37,669 bases of DNA. Source: Nanohaloarchaea archaeon PL-Br10_U2g5 (GTDB lineage: Archaea > Halobacteriota > Halobacteria > Halobacteriales > Haloferacaceae). Below are positions 6,893 through 14,466 of this stretch, one piece after another. The notes below the pieces were generated by a model. That model did no database searches, was not told the DNA's origin, and worked only from the letters and a program-made list of their open reading frames with translations. The stretch covers positions 1-37,669 of the forward strand of contig LKMY01000001.1 in NCBI GenBank assembly GCA_001564205.1. The letters run 5' to 3'. The position numbers were made by a program, and so were the translations under genes. How positions within the stretch are numbered: the stretch's first letter is position 1; every line of letters begins with the position of its first letter.

Positions 6893-8767
6893 ATGAACAC
6901 GCTGGTCGGTCTGTTCGCTGAGAACACCCTGCTGTGGGTCCTCACGGGGATCCTCGCCTATTCTGCGGCCGCAATCTGGCTGCAGAACCGCGGGATCCTC
7001 CCCGAATCGGTCGGCGTTTCCGGACCGATACTGACACTCCGGACCCTCCGCGGGCGGAAATTTCTCGACTGGCTCTCCGGGCCAAAACGGTTCTGGCGCG
7101 CGGTTGCGAACCTCGGGCTCGGCGGTGCGCTCGTTGCGATGGTCGGCTCGTTCGTCCTCATCGTCTCCTCCGCCATCTCCGCGATCGCCACCACGCAACC
7201 CTCCGCGATCCAGCAGCCACAGAACTTCCTCATCATCCCCGGCGTGAACGATTTTCTCCCGCTGTCGGTCGCCCCCGAGATCATCGCGGGACTCGCCATC
7301 GCGATGGTCGTCCACGAGGGCGCACACGGGCTTCTCTGTCGTGTCGAGGGGATCGATATCGAATCGATGGGGCTTGTCTTCTTTACGATCCTCCCGATCG
7401 GGGCGTTCGTCGAGCCGAACGAAGAGACGACACAGGAGGTGTCCCGCGGCGCCCGCGGCCGAATGTTTGCCGCCGGTGTCACGGCGAACACGCTGCTCAC
7501 GATCGTCGTCTTCGCGCTGCTTTTCGGACCGGTGGTCGGTGCGATCTCGGTGGCACCCGGCTACGCTGTCGGCGAGGTAAACCCCGGCTCACCCGCCGCG
7601 GACGCAGACATCGCTGACGGCGATCGGCTGATCGAGGTCGGCGGCACGCCCGTCGACACCGCAGCCGAGTTCGACTCTGCGATAGCCGACGCCGGTGACA
7701 CGGTGACTGTCACCGCTGACGACGGCGAGAGAGAGCGGACTGTCGAGGTGGAACGCGATCTCCAGATCGTGGGCTCTGCTGGCGGGAACCCCCTTGGCGT
7801 GACGATCACGGACCAGCCGGTGACGATCCAATCGGTGAACGGTGAGTCAGTGGCCACGGAGCGCGGGTTCTTTGACACCGTTGGCGACGACGAGCGCGCG
7901 ACGGTGTCCGTCGTCGGTGACGCCGCGAGCATCGGGGCCGACGACGGCGAATCCACCGTCGAGATCCCTATCGGTGCGTACATCATCGGCGTTCAAGAGG
8001 ACGGCGCGATCCACGACGCGGGAGCGACGCTTGGCGAGCCGATGACCATCGTCGAGATCGACGGAGAGCGCGTCCACGACAACGACGGACTCGCGACGGT
8101 GCTCGGCGACCGTGAGCCCGGAACGACGGTCGAGGTCGTCGCGTACGACGAGGCAGACGAGCGCGTGAGCTACGACGTCGAGCTCGAACCACATCCGAAC
8201 CGCGACGGTGGCTTCATCGGCGTCAACGTCTTCCCGGGAACGAGCGGACTCGCGCTCGACGACTTCGGCGTCTCCGAGTACCCGGCCGGCGCGTACCTCG
8301 AACTGCTCGGTGGCGACGGCGGCGACGGCGCGGCCGACGGGCTCGCGTTGGGCGGACTCACCGATTCGACGCTCGGGCTCGTCTTCGTCGCACTCATCCT
8401 CCCGCTCGGCAGCCTGTTCGGACTCCCGTTCAACTTCGCGGGGTTCACGAGCGAAATCGCCAACTTCTACGCGATCGAGGGGACACTCGCGATCCTCGGC
8501 GGCGGCGTGTTCCTGCTGGCGAACCTCCTCTTTTGGACCGGCTGGATCAACATCCAGCTCGCGCTGTTCAACTGTCTGCCGGCGTTCCCGCTCGACGGGG
8601 GACGGATATTACGAATGGTCGCCGAGGCAGTGATGAGCCGGCTCCCGCTCAGCGACCGCCATGCGGCGGTTCGCACCGTCACCGTCTCGTCGGGGCTGGT
8701 CATGCTGTTCGGGCTGATCGCGATGATCTTCGGCAACCAGATCCTCGCCGCGTTCGGCCTCATCTGA
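6893..8767 (+). CDS. Site-2 protease family membrane metalloprotease with PDZ repeats
   Basis: A 624-residue S2P-type zinc protease that cleaves membrane-spanning substrates inside the bilayer. The catalytic HEGAH (HExxH) is at residues 141-145 in a membrane helix and the second zinc-ligand motif, PAFPLDGG, has its Asp near residue 568. Two PDZ-like regions lie between them: about 230-330 (GYAVGEVNPGSPAADADIADGDRLIEVGG) and about 370-460 (GVQEDGAIHDAGATLGEPMTIVEIDG). There are about seven membrane segments, the first at residues 12-30. The start ATG at 6893 was preferred to the frame opening at 6776, whose extra part is not membrane- or protein-like. The substrate is unknown; bacterial relatives act in regulated proteolysis of anti-sigma factors, and archaeal substrates are undefined. 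Confidence 0.93.
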   Translation: MNTLVGLFAENTLLWVLTGILAYSAAAIWLQNRGILPESVGVSGPILTLRTLRGRKFLDWLSGPKRFWRAVANLGLGGALVAMVGSFVLIVSSAISAIATTQPSAIQQPQNFLIIPGVNDFLPLSVAPEIIAGLAIAMVVHEGAHGLLCRVEGIDIESMGLVFFTILPIGAFVEPNEETTQEVSRGARGRMFAAGVTANTLLTIVVFALLFGPVVGAISVAPGYAVGEVNPGSPAADADIADGDRLIEVGGTPVDTAAEFDSAIADAGDTVTVTADDGERERTVEVERDLQIVGSAGGNPLGVTITDQPVTIQSVNGESVATERGFFDTVGDDERATVSVVGDAASIGADDGESTVEIPIGAYIIGVQEDGAIHDAGATLGEPMTIVEIDGERVHDNDGLATVLGDREPGTTVEVVAYDEADERVSYDVELEPHPNRDGGFIGVNVFPGTSGLALDDFGVSEYPAGAYLELLGGDGGDGAADGLALGGLTDSTLGLVFVALILPLGSLFGLPFNFAGFTSEIANFYAIEGTLAILGGGVFLLANLLFWTGWINIQLALFNCLPAFPLDGGRILRMVAEAVMSRLPLSDRHAAVRTVTVSSGLVMLFGLIAMIFGNQILAAFGLI

Positions 8768-8857
8768 CGAGCGCGTGCGGCTGCGTCGATCGCCGCGTTC
8801 TACCGCGACGTTCGCCGAAGGGGAAACCGGTTTCTCCGCGGGGTGACACGAGGAGGT

Positions 8858-10186
8858 ATGAGCCACTCACGCACCGTCGAGATCGAAGGTCACATCATCG
8901 ACAGCGGGACGATGCAGCGCTGTTTCGGCGCGGTGATGGATCTCGGCGGCTCCTTCGACGTCGAGCAGTTCGACGTCGGGACCCACGAGGAGGCGGAGTC
9001 GTACTGTCGGATGGCGGTCTCGGCCGACGACGCTGAGACGTTGCAGGCGATCCTCCACGAACTCCACCAGAACGGCGCCGTCCTAGAGAACCCCTCCGAC
9101 GTCGATCTGGTCGCTGCACCCGCGGACAGGGTCGTCCCACCCGACTTCTACTCTACTACGAACCACCCGACTGAAGTGTTGTACGACGGCGAGTGGATCG
9201 AGGTCGATCGCATCGAGATGGACTGCGCGCTGGTCGTGGACCCCGATCCGGAAACCGACCGGAACGACGGTCCAACTGACGGCCCGCGAGCGTACACGAA
9301 GGTGCTCAATGCGGTCGAGAAGGGGGACCTGATCGCGACTGACCAGTCCGGGATTCGGGTGCGCCCGCCCGAGCGACCGCGCAGCGGCGGCGGTGCGTTC
9401 GGGTTCATGCAGGGCGGCGTCTCCTCGGAGCGCCCCTCCGAGTCGACGATCCGAGAGGTCGCCGAGGCGCTCCGCGATGTGAAAGCGTCGGATGGGAACG
9501 TGATGGCCGTCGCCGGTCCTGCGGTGATACACTCGGGAGCGGGCGACGCGCTGGCCAGTCTCGTCGAAGCCGGGTACGTTGACTCGCTGTCGGCCGGAAA
9601 CGGCTTCGCGACTCACGATCTGGAACGATCGCTGTACGGCACGTCGCTCGGAATGGATGTCGAAACGCTCGAACACCCGCGAAAAGGGCATAAACACCAC
9701 ATCTGGACGATCTCCGAGATCATTCGCGCCGGAGGGATCGAGGCCGCCGTCGAAGAGGGGATCGTCGGAGACGGAGTGATGTATCAGTGCGTGAAAAACG
9801 ACGTCGACACCGTACTCGCGGGCTCGATCCGCGACGACGGTCCGCTTCCCGACACGATCACGGATGCCGTGGAGGCACAGGACGCTATCCGCGATCAGGC
9901 GCACGACGCCGATATCGTGCTGATGCTCGCCACCCTGTTGCATTCGGTCGCGGTCGGGAACTGCCTGCCGTCGACGACGAAGACCGTCTGCGTCGATATT
10001 AATCCGGCGACAGTCACCCAGCTGCTCGATCGCGGATCAGCGCAGGCGGTTGGAATGGTTACCGATATCGGCACGTTCGTCCCCACGCTCGCGGAGTTCG
10101 TGCTCGACGCGGAGGAGTCGGACGCCACGGCTGACGGAGGCTCGACGGCCGGGAGACCAGACCGCTGTTCACACGACGACCGATGA
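8858..10186 (+). CDS. TIGR00300-family protein, ornithine cyclodeaminase type (LOR/SDH)
   Basis: The 442-residue product matches the archaeal TIGR00300 family: an N-terminal LOR/SDH-type domain (about 1-110, SRTVEIEGHIIDSGTMQRCFGAVMD; RMAVSADDAETLQAIL) and a C-terminal Rossmann-like half with VMAVAGPAVIHSGAGDALASL, HDLERSLYGTSLGMDV, KGHKHHIWTISEIIRAGG and NCLPSTTKTVCVDINPATVTQLLDRGS. A methanococcal member is reported to convert ornithine to proline, and the same fold is the C-terminal part of cyanobacterial ArgZ/AgrE; this is family knowledge from memory. The start ATG 8858 is directly preceded by GGAGGT with no useful spacing. The GTG at 8843 is an alternative. The stop overlaps the start of the next gene as ATGA, so the two genes are translationally coupled. 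Confidence 0.88.
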   Translation: MSHSRTVEIEGHIIDSGTMQRCFGAVMDLGGSFDVEQFDVGTHEEAESYCRMAVSADDAETLQAILHELHQNGAVLENPSDVDLVAAPADRVVPPDFYSTTNHPTEVLYDGEWIEVDRIEMDCALVVDPDPETDRNDGPTDGPRAYTKVLNAVEKGDLIATDQSGIRVRPPERPRSGGGAFGFMQGGVSSERPSESTIREVAEALRDVKASDGNVMAVAGPAVIHSGAGDALASLVEAGYVDSLSAGNGFATHDLERSLYGTSLGMDVETLEHPRKGHKHHIWTISEIIRAGGIEAAVEEGIVGDGVMYQCVKNDVDTVLAGSIRDDGPLPDTITDAVEAQDAIRDQAHDADIVLMLATLLHSVAVGNCLPSTTKTVCVDINPATVTQLLDRGSAQAVGMVTDIGTFVPTLAEFVLDAEESDATADGGSTAGRPDRCSHDDR

Positions 10187-10704
10187 CACTTCGACCATAC
10201 GACCCCGAGACCGACGCTCAAGAGCTGTATCGCTGTAAGCTCGCTTTCGAGCGGGGGCTCGGCGAGAACACCGGTGGCGAGGAGAAGGCGACCGTCTACG
10301 AGGGAAAACTCACTGACGAGTATCGGGAGCGGTGGCTCGACTGGGTCGCGCGCTGTGTCGACGGCGACGAGCGGTGCGTGACGGTTGCCGTCGCAGACGA
10401 AGATCGATCCGATGACACCGCCACTAATCACATCGTCGGCTACGTCTTCGTGCTTCCCGAGCGACTGGCGATGATCTGGGACGCCGCCGTGATCAACGAG
10501 CTTTACGTCGACCCGCAGTATCGAGGAACGGGCGTCGCGGACGATCTCATGACCGCCGCAATCGACCTCGCGAACGATCAGGACCTCCCGCTTGAGCGAA
10601 TCGTCCTCGACGTTGATCCCGCCAACGAGCGCGCACAGGCGTTTTACGCCCGCCACGGCTTCGAGGGGTGGGGTGAGATGGTCGCTCGGTCGATTGAGCA
10701 GTAA
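10183..10704 (+). CDS. GNAT family N-acetyltransferase
   Basis: A 173-residue Gcn5-related acetyltransferase. Motif A is INELYVDPQYRGTGVADDLMTAA, about residues 105-127, with acetyl-CoA pyrophosphate-loop residues QYRGTG. It is followed by the motif B-like ERIVLDVDPANERAQAFYARHGFEGWGEM, the usual 'ageing' C-terminal GNAT stretch. The acceptor substrate is not visible. Its start overlaps the stop of the TIGR00300 gene by four bases (ATGA), which suggests co-regulation and perhaps a role in amino-acid or ornithine metabolism, but that link is inference from position only. Confidence 0.92.
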   Translation: MTLRPYDPETDAQELYRCKLAFERGLGENTGGEEKATVYEGKLTDEYRERWLDWVARCVDGDERCVTVAVADEDRSDDTATNHIVGYVFVLPERLAMIWDAAVINELYVDPQYRGTGVADDLMTAAIDLANDQDLPLERIVLDVDPANERAQAFYARHGFEGWGEMVARSIEQ

Positions 10705-10755
10705 CGTCAGTTCCGGAACCGGAGTCGACCTGTTTGCGTCCGTCCAGAGACGCGC

Positions 10756-11073
10756 TCAGGCGCTGCTGTCGACGAACTGATCTGCGCCTTCGTAAAACCA
10801 ATACCCGTTTTCGCGCATCGCCCGGCCGAGCTCCTGATGGAACTCGACAAAATCCGCGAACTCCGCTTTTTCGACGTTCTCAAATATCTCTTCGACGGAG
10901 ACGACCGTTTCGTAATCTATCCGGATCGGATGGTCGCCGTACTGCTCGACGTACTCGTCGGCCGTAAGCGGGAAATCCTTCGCTTCGTCGATCTTCTTTG
11001 CGAGCACCGCGTGGCCGTACTGTCGCATGCCCTCGCTGCCCTGCTCGCCGTCGGGGTCGTGTGGCCAATCCAT
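10756..11073 (-). CDS. DUF5785 family protein
   Basis: The 105-residue product starts MDWPHDPDGEQGSEGMRQYG and contains AVLAKKIDEAKDFPLTADEYVEQYGDHPIRIDYETVVSVEEIF and a C-terminal EFHQELGRAMRENGYWFYEGAD. This pattern fits the haloarchaeal DUF5785 family (name recalled, function unknown). It is acidic and soluble with no cysteine or membrane segment. It is convergent with the GNAT gene and divergent from the ADH gene at 11251, from which it is separated by about 180 AT-rich bases. Confidence 0.8.
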   Translation of the reverse strand: MDWPHDPDGEQGSEGMRQYGHAVLAKKIDEAKDFPLTADEYVEQYGDHPIRIDYETVVSVEEIFENVEKAEFADFVEFHQELGRAMRENGYWFYEGADQFVDSSA

Positions 11074-11156
11074 ACCAGCTAATTCGACACCCCGGAGGAA
11101 AGTCGTTGCGCTCCGCCGGAGCCTCGCCGCCCGAACGCTGCAGTGTCATCGTCCAC

Positions 11157-11171
11157 CAATTAATTAAATTG
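11157..11171. promoter_or_regulatory. Short inverted repeat upstream of the ADH gene
   Basis: CAATT-AATTA-AATTG forms a short interrupted palindrome inside an AT-rich tract (11155-11225) in otherwise GC-rich DNA, about 80 bases before the ADH start at 11251. A TATA-like AATATAT follows at 11217-11223, about 31 bases before that start. The palindrome may be an operator or an upstream activator site for the ADH gene or the divergent DUF5785 gene. No regulator is known. Confidence 0.35.
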
Positions 11172-11250
11172 TGATCAGATTTGCTAACGGTAATTCATAA
11201 TGGAAAAACATTTAGAATATATCCCGCACTCTGTTCACACGGATCACAGT

Positions 11251-12420
11251 ATGAAAGCAGTAGTGTACCAAGGGCCGTACGAGGTGGCCGTCGAAGAGGT
11301 AGACGAACCGCAGATCAACCATCCAAACGATGTCGTTGTCGATATCACGACATCGTGTATCTGCGGCTCGGACCTTCACATGTACGAGGGACGGACCGCA
11401 GCCGAAGAGGGGATCGTCTTCGGCCACGAGAACATGGGAATCGTCTCGGAAGTCGGCGAGGCGGTGTCCACGCTCGAAGAGGGCGACCGCGTCGTGATGC
11501 CGTTCAACGTTTCGTGTGGGTTCTGTCAGAACTGCGAGGAGGGATACACCGGCTTCTGTACCAACGTCAACCCCGGATTCGCTGGCGGCGCGTACGGGTA
11601 CGTCGCCATGGGACCGTATCCGGGCGGACAAGCAGAGAAGCTACGCGTCCCGTACGCCGACCATAACGCGTTGAAGCTGCCGGAGGGGCGCGAACACGAG
11701 GATGCGTTCTCACTGCTCGCAGATATCTTCCCGACGGGGTGGCACGGCACGGAGCTGGCGAACCTTCAGCCCGGCGAGTCCGTCGCGGTCTTCGGTGCGG
11801 GTCCGGTCGGGCTGATGGATGCTTACAGCGCGAAGATCAAGGGCGCAGCCGAGATCTACGTCGTCGACCAGGTGCCGAGTCGGCTCGAGCTGGCCGAAGA
11901 GCACTGCGACGCCCACGCCATCGATTTCACCGAGGGTGATCCGGTCGACCAGATCTTGGAGGCGCACGGCGGAATGGTCGACAAAGGCGTCGACGCCGTC
12001 GGATATCAGGCGACGGACCCAAAAGACGTCGACACCGATACCGAGGATTACTCCTACCAGCCGGCTAAAGAGAATCCGGCGGTCGTGATCAACAACCTCA
12101 TTCGCGTCGTTCGGCCGACTGGCGAACTGGGAATTCCCGGTCTGTACGTCCCCGAAGACCCGGGTGCGCCCGATGACATGGCGGCGCAGGGGCGGCTGGG
12201 TATCGACTTCGGGAAGTTCTTCGAGAAGGGGCTCAAATGCGGCACGGGCCAGTGTAACGTGAAATCGTACAACCGGTACCTCCGCGACATGATCATCGAG
12301 GGCCGCGCGGATCCGAGCTGGGTCGTCTCCCACCGGGTCGACCTCGAAGAGGCGCCGGAGATGTACGAGGCGTTCGACGCCCGCGAAGAAGGCGTCACGA
12401 AGGTCCTGCTCGAACCCTGA
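11251..12420 (+). CDS. Zinc-dependent alcohol dehydrogenase, glutathione-independent formaldehyde dehydrogenase-like
   Basis: A 389-residue MDR-superfamily dehydrogenase. The N-terminal GroES-like domain carries the catalytic zinc ligands Cys38 (CICGSDLHMYEG), His59 and Glu60 (GHENMG), and the four-Cys structural zinc site C89, C92, C95 and C103. The Rossmann NAD(P) site is VAVFGAGPVGLMDAYSAK (about 178-195). The insert CTNVNPGFAGGAYGYVAMGPYPGGQAEKLRVP and the C-terminal YNRYLRDMIIEGRADPSWVVSHRV fit the glutathione-independent formaldehyde dehydrogenase group. Substrates may be formaldehyde or other aldehydes and alcohols. The ATG at 11251 is the family start; the ATG at 11200 would place the TATA-like element inside the coding region. 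Confidence 0.92.
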   Translation: MKAVVYQGPYEVAVEEVDEPQINHPNDVVVDITTSCICGSDLHMYEGRTAAEEGIVFGHENMGIVSEVGEAVSTLEEGDRVVMPFNVSCGFCQNCEEGYTGFCTNVNPGFAGGAYGYVAMGPYPGGQAEKLRVPYADHNALKLPEGREHEDAFSLLADIFPTGWHGTELANLQPGESVAVFGAGPVGLMDAYSAKIKGAAEIYVVDQVPSRLELAEEHCDAHAIDFTEGDPVDQILEAHGGMVDKGVDAVGYQATDPKDVDTDTEDYSYQPAKENPAVVINNLIRVVRPTGELGIPGLYVPEDPGAPDDMAAQGRLGIDFGKFFEKGLKCGTGQCNVKSYNRYLRDMIIEGRADPSWVVSHRVDLEEAPEMYEAFDAREEGVTKVLLEP

Positions 12421-12474
12421 ACGACCGGGGCGCGGCCGACGCTCACCGTTCGAATATTTTTGCCGACCAAGCTG

Positions 12475-12642
12475 TCACGCGCGGAGCCACGCCGCCGGGT
12501 GTTCCGTACGGAGGTGCGCTTGGTACGCCCCGATGAGCTCCGGATAGCCGTCTGCGACGCAGTGCCAGTCGCAGTACTCACAGCGTCGCTCGACGCCGTC
12601 GTCTCCGCTTTGAACGTAGCCGCCCCGTCTGTATGTACCCAT
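12475..12642 (-). CDS. Small CxxC...HxxxxH zinc-finger-like protein, 55 aa
   Basis: The frame runs from the ATG at 12640-12642 to the TGA at 12475-12477. It encodes MGTYRRGGYVQSGDDGVERR, then CEYCDWHC (residues 21-28), a helix-like GYPELIGAYQAHLRTEH and the end AWLRA. CEYC and HLRTEH, about 20 residues apart, form a classical C2H2-type zinc-finger spacing. An AGGAG stretch lies five bases before the ATG and would serve as a ribosome-binding site. It is convergent with the ADH gene and divergent from another small CxxC protein (12761-12913) whose motif CKYCNW resembles CEYCDW. Many haloarchaea carry such microproteins, and function is unknown for most. Confidence 0.65.
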   Translation of the reverse strand: MGTYRRGGYVQSGDDGVERRCEYCDWHCVADGYPELIGAYQAHLRTEHPAAWLRA

Positions 12643-12730
12643 GTAAGCTCCTGTTGCGGTCGGTCCGCGATCTGTAGACTGGTACGCGCTGAGTCCGGTT
12701 CACTCTGTCGCCGACTCCCGCGGCGAAACC

Positions 12731-12739
12731 GGTATATCG
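12731..12739 (+). promoter_or_regulatory. TATA box of the 50-aa CxxC microprotein
   Basis: GGTATATCG is centred about 26 bases before the ATG at 12761, an ideal spacing for a leaderless transcript. It supports the short frame downstream as a real gene. Confidence 0.5.
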
Positions 12740-12760
12740 ATGCCCCGTGTGGCGTCTCGT

Positions 12761-12913
12761 ATGTGTAAGTACTGCAACTGGGCGTTCCACGACGGGTGGG
12801 GTGAGCTGCTGCAATACGACGACGTCTACCAATCTGCGGTCGGCGGCGAGACGGAGTCCACCCACGGGTTCCACGAGGAGTGGGATGACCTGCAGGCCGA
12901 GTTAGGAATATAA
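12761..12913 (+). CDS. Small CxxC protein, 50 aa, probably leaderless
   Basis: The frame starts with ATG at 12761 and ends with TAA at 12911-12913. It encodes MCKYCNWAFHDGWGELLQYD, then DVYQSAVGGETESTHGFHEE and WDDLQAELGI. One CxxC pair (Cys2, Cys5) and several His residues (10, 35, 38) could bind zinc, but the spacing is not a standard finger. A TATA box at 12731-12739 supports expression. The opening CKYCNW resembles CEYCDW in the divergent neighbour at 12475-12642, and both contain a G-x-x-E-L segment soon after. The end lies only 9 bases from the end of the convergent CobW gene. I know no family. Confidence 0.55.
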   Translation: MCKYCNWAFHDGWGELLQYDDVYQSAVGGETESTHGFHEEWDDLQAELGI

Positions 12914-12922
12914 GCGGGCGAC

Positions 12923-14065
12923 TCAGATCGGGAACGCGTCGGCGGTCTCAACGGTCTCGGGATCCGATACCGCGAGGTCATCGAGCTTCCGGCGGAGCCG
13001 GGCTTCGTCCATCTCGCTGCCGATGAAGACGAGCCGCGTCCGTCGGTCGTCCTCCGGACCCCACTCGCCGATCGGTCCGGCCTGCACCGAGGGGCCGGCC
13101 TGACTCACGCCGATGACGTCGTCGGTGCCCGCGACGTGAGCGACTCCTTTCGCCCGGATTATGCCGCCGTCCCACTCTGTCAGCCACGCGGCCAGCGACT
13201 CCGGATCGAACGGGTCGGCCGACCGGTAGACAAACGAGTCGACGCCGTGGGCCGCCGCCGCGCCTTCGGCGTGGTCGTGATCGTGCGTGTGACTCTCGCC
13301 GTCACCTCCGTGTGCGTGATCGTCCTCACCCGCTCTCTCGCTCTCCACAATCTCGCGTTTCCAGCCGGCGGAACGCTTCGCCGTCTCGAAGTCGAAGCGT
13401 CCGGTATCGAGCACCTCGTTGGGATCGACCGCAGAGTAGCTCGTCTGAATTCGCTTCGCTCGCGGGCCGATCCGCTCAGCGACCGACTCGATCCGAGCGA
13501 GCACGTCTCTCGGCACCATATCGGTCTTGTTCAACAACAGAACGTCGCAGAACTCGATTCCCTCGACGAGCACGTCTGCGAGCGGTCTGTCGGTGGTTGG
13601 CTCCGCATCCTCTGGGAGGCTCTCGCCCGCGTCGAACTCCTTCCAGAACCCGTAGGTGTCGAGGACGGTCACCATCGTGTCGAGCCGAAACCGCTCCGTC
13701 GGGTCGACATCGGAGTCGGCTGTCCCCTCGGTGAACGCCCGGGCAACGGGGATCGGCTCGGAGATGCCAGACGATTCGACGAGCAGGTAGTCGAACTCTC
13801 GCGACTCCGCGAGCGTCGCCGCCTCGGTCAGCAGGTCGTCTTGGAGCCGACAGCAGATACAGCCGTTCGAGAGGTCAACGATCCCCTCCTCGTCGTTCTC
13901 GCGCGCGATGAGCTCGGCGTCGACGTTCACCGCACCCATGTCGTTCAGTATCACAGCGATCCGCCGGTCACCCGGATTCGCCAACAGGTGGTTTACCAGG
14001 GTCGTCTTGCCGGCACCGAGGTAGCCGCTGAGGACGGTGACGGGAATACGATCGTCATCAGTCAT
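12923..14065 (-). CDS. CobW/COG0523-family GTPase (putative metal chaperone) with His-rich loop
   Basis: A G3E GTPase of 380 residues. Walker [10 protein letters not shown] is at 14-22, the family-defining metal-binding GCICC at 68-72, [15 protein letters not shown] follows, and the base-recognition NKTD is at 179-182. A linker at about 247-273 holds eight His residues alternating with acidic ones ([10 protein letters not shown]), typical of zinc-chaperone members. A CobW C-terminal domain ([14 protein letters not shown] ... [23 protein letters not shown]) ends the protein. It probably delivers zinc or cobalt to client enzymes. The start is the ATG at 14065, not 14077, because a TATA-like element lies about 29 bases upstream. 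It follows the Mrp operon on the same strand after 50 bases but seems to have its own promoter. Confidence 0.93.
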   Translation of the reverse strand: MTDDDRIPVTVLSGYLGAGKTTLVNHLLANPGDRRIAVILNDMGAVNVDAELIARENDEEGIVDLSNGCICCRLQDDLLTEAATLAESREFDYLLVESSGISEPIPVARAFTEGTADSDVDPTERFRLDTMVTVLDTYGFWKEFDAGESLPEDAEPTTDRPLADVLVEGIEFCDVLLLNKTDMVPRDVLARIESVAERIGPRAKRIQTSYSAVDPNEVLDTGRFDFETAKRSAGWKREIVESERAGEDDHAHGGDGESHTHDHDHAEGAAAAHGVDSFVYRSADPFDPESLAAWLTEWDGGIIRAKGVAHVAGTDDVIGVSQAGPSVQAGPIGEWGPEDDRRTRLVFIGSEMDEARLRRKLDDLAVSDPETVETADAFPI

Positions 14066-14088
14066 ATGTGATAGCAATACACACAGAT

Positions 14089-14098
14089 GAGTATGAAA
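14089..14098 (-). promoter_or_regulatory. TATA-like element of the CobW gene
   Basis: TTTCATACTC on the minus strand is centred about 29 bases before the ATG at 14065, in the 50-base gap after the upstream gene. It suggests independent, possibly metal-responsive, transcription; the metal response is inference. Confidence 0.4.
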
Positions 14099-14115
14099 CG
14101 ATCGATCGTTTCCAA

Positions 14116-14466
14116 CTACCGCTCGATCCCGCCCTGCGCTTTGATCCGCATGATGTGGCGGACGTTGAGGTAGATCTCTTCGGGCGAGGTCTCCTCGTCG
14201 GCGTCGTACAGGTCTGACACGCGGTAGAGGATCGCCGAGAGCTGCTTGCTCTCCGAGCTGTCGCCCCGCACGTCGGCGGCGACCTCGCGGAGGAGCTCCC
14301 GGACCTCGTCGTCGTCGGCAAAGGTTTCGTCCGCCGCGTTCGCGGCCGACTCCGGCACGACGGGATCGACGCCGGCCGCATCGAGGGCGTCGGCCGGCTC
14401 ATCGCCTTCGCCGTTCGCAGAGCCGCGGGTTTTGTCCACGGAGCCATTGTCGTTCGTCCCGGTCAT
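14116..14466 (-). CDS. Conserved haloarchaeal protein translationally coupled to Mrp
   Basis: The 116-residue product has a low-complexity acidic N-terminal half (about 1-55) and a helical C-terminal half with [60 protein letters not shown] do not recognise a named domain; the C-terminal half looks like a small helical protein-binding module. Its ATG at 14464-14466 overlaps the mrp stop codon in an ATGA arrangement, so it should be made in proportion to the Mrp ATPase and may be its partner. It has no cysteine, so it is unlikely to hold an Fe-S cluster itself. Confidence 0.8.
   Translation of the reverse strand: MTGTNDNGSVDKTRGSANGEGDEPADALDAAGVDPVVPESAANAADETFADDDEVRELLREVAADVRGDSSESKQLSAILYRVSDLYDADEETSPEEIYLNVRHIMRIKAQGGIER

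Noticed and set aside
8851..8857. Strong Shine-Dalgarno sequence AGGAGGT before the TIGR00300 gene
   Set aside because: It touches the ATG with no spacer, so it cannot pair with 16S rRNA while the ATG is in the P site. It may serve a downstream or internal codon, or is chance.
13136..14071. 311-residue open frame on the plus strand
   Set aside because: Antisense to the CobW GTPase gene with intact motifs; no promoter or family features.
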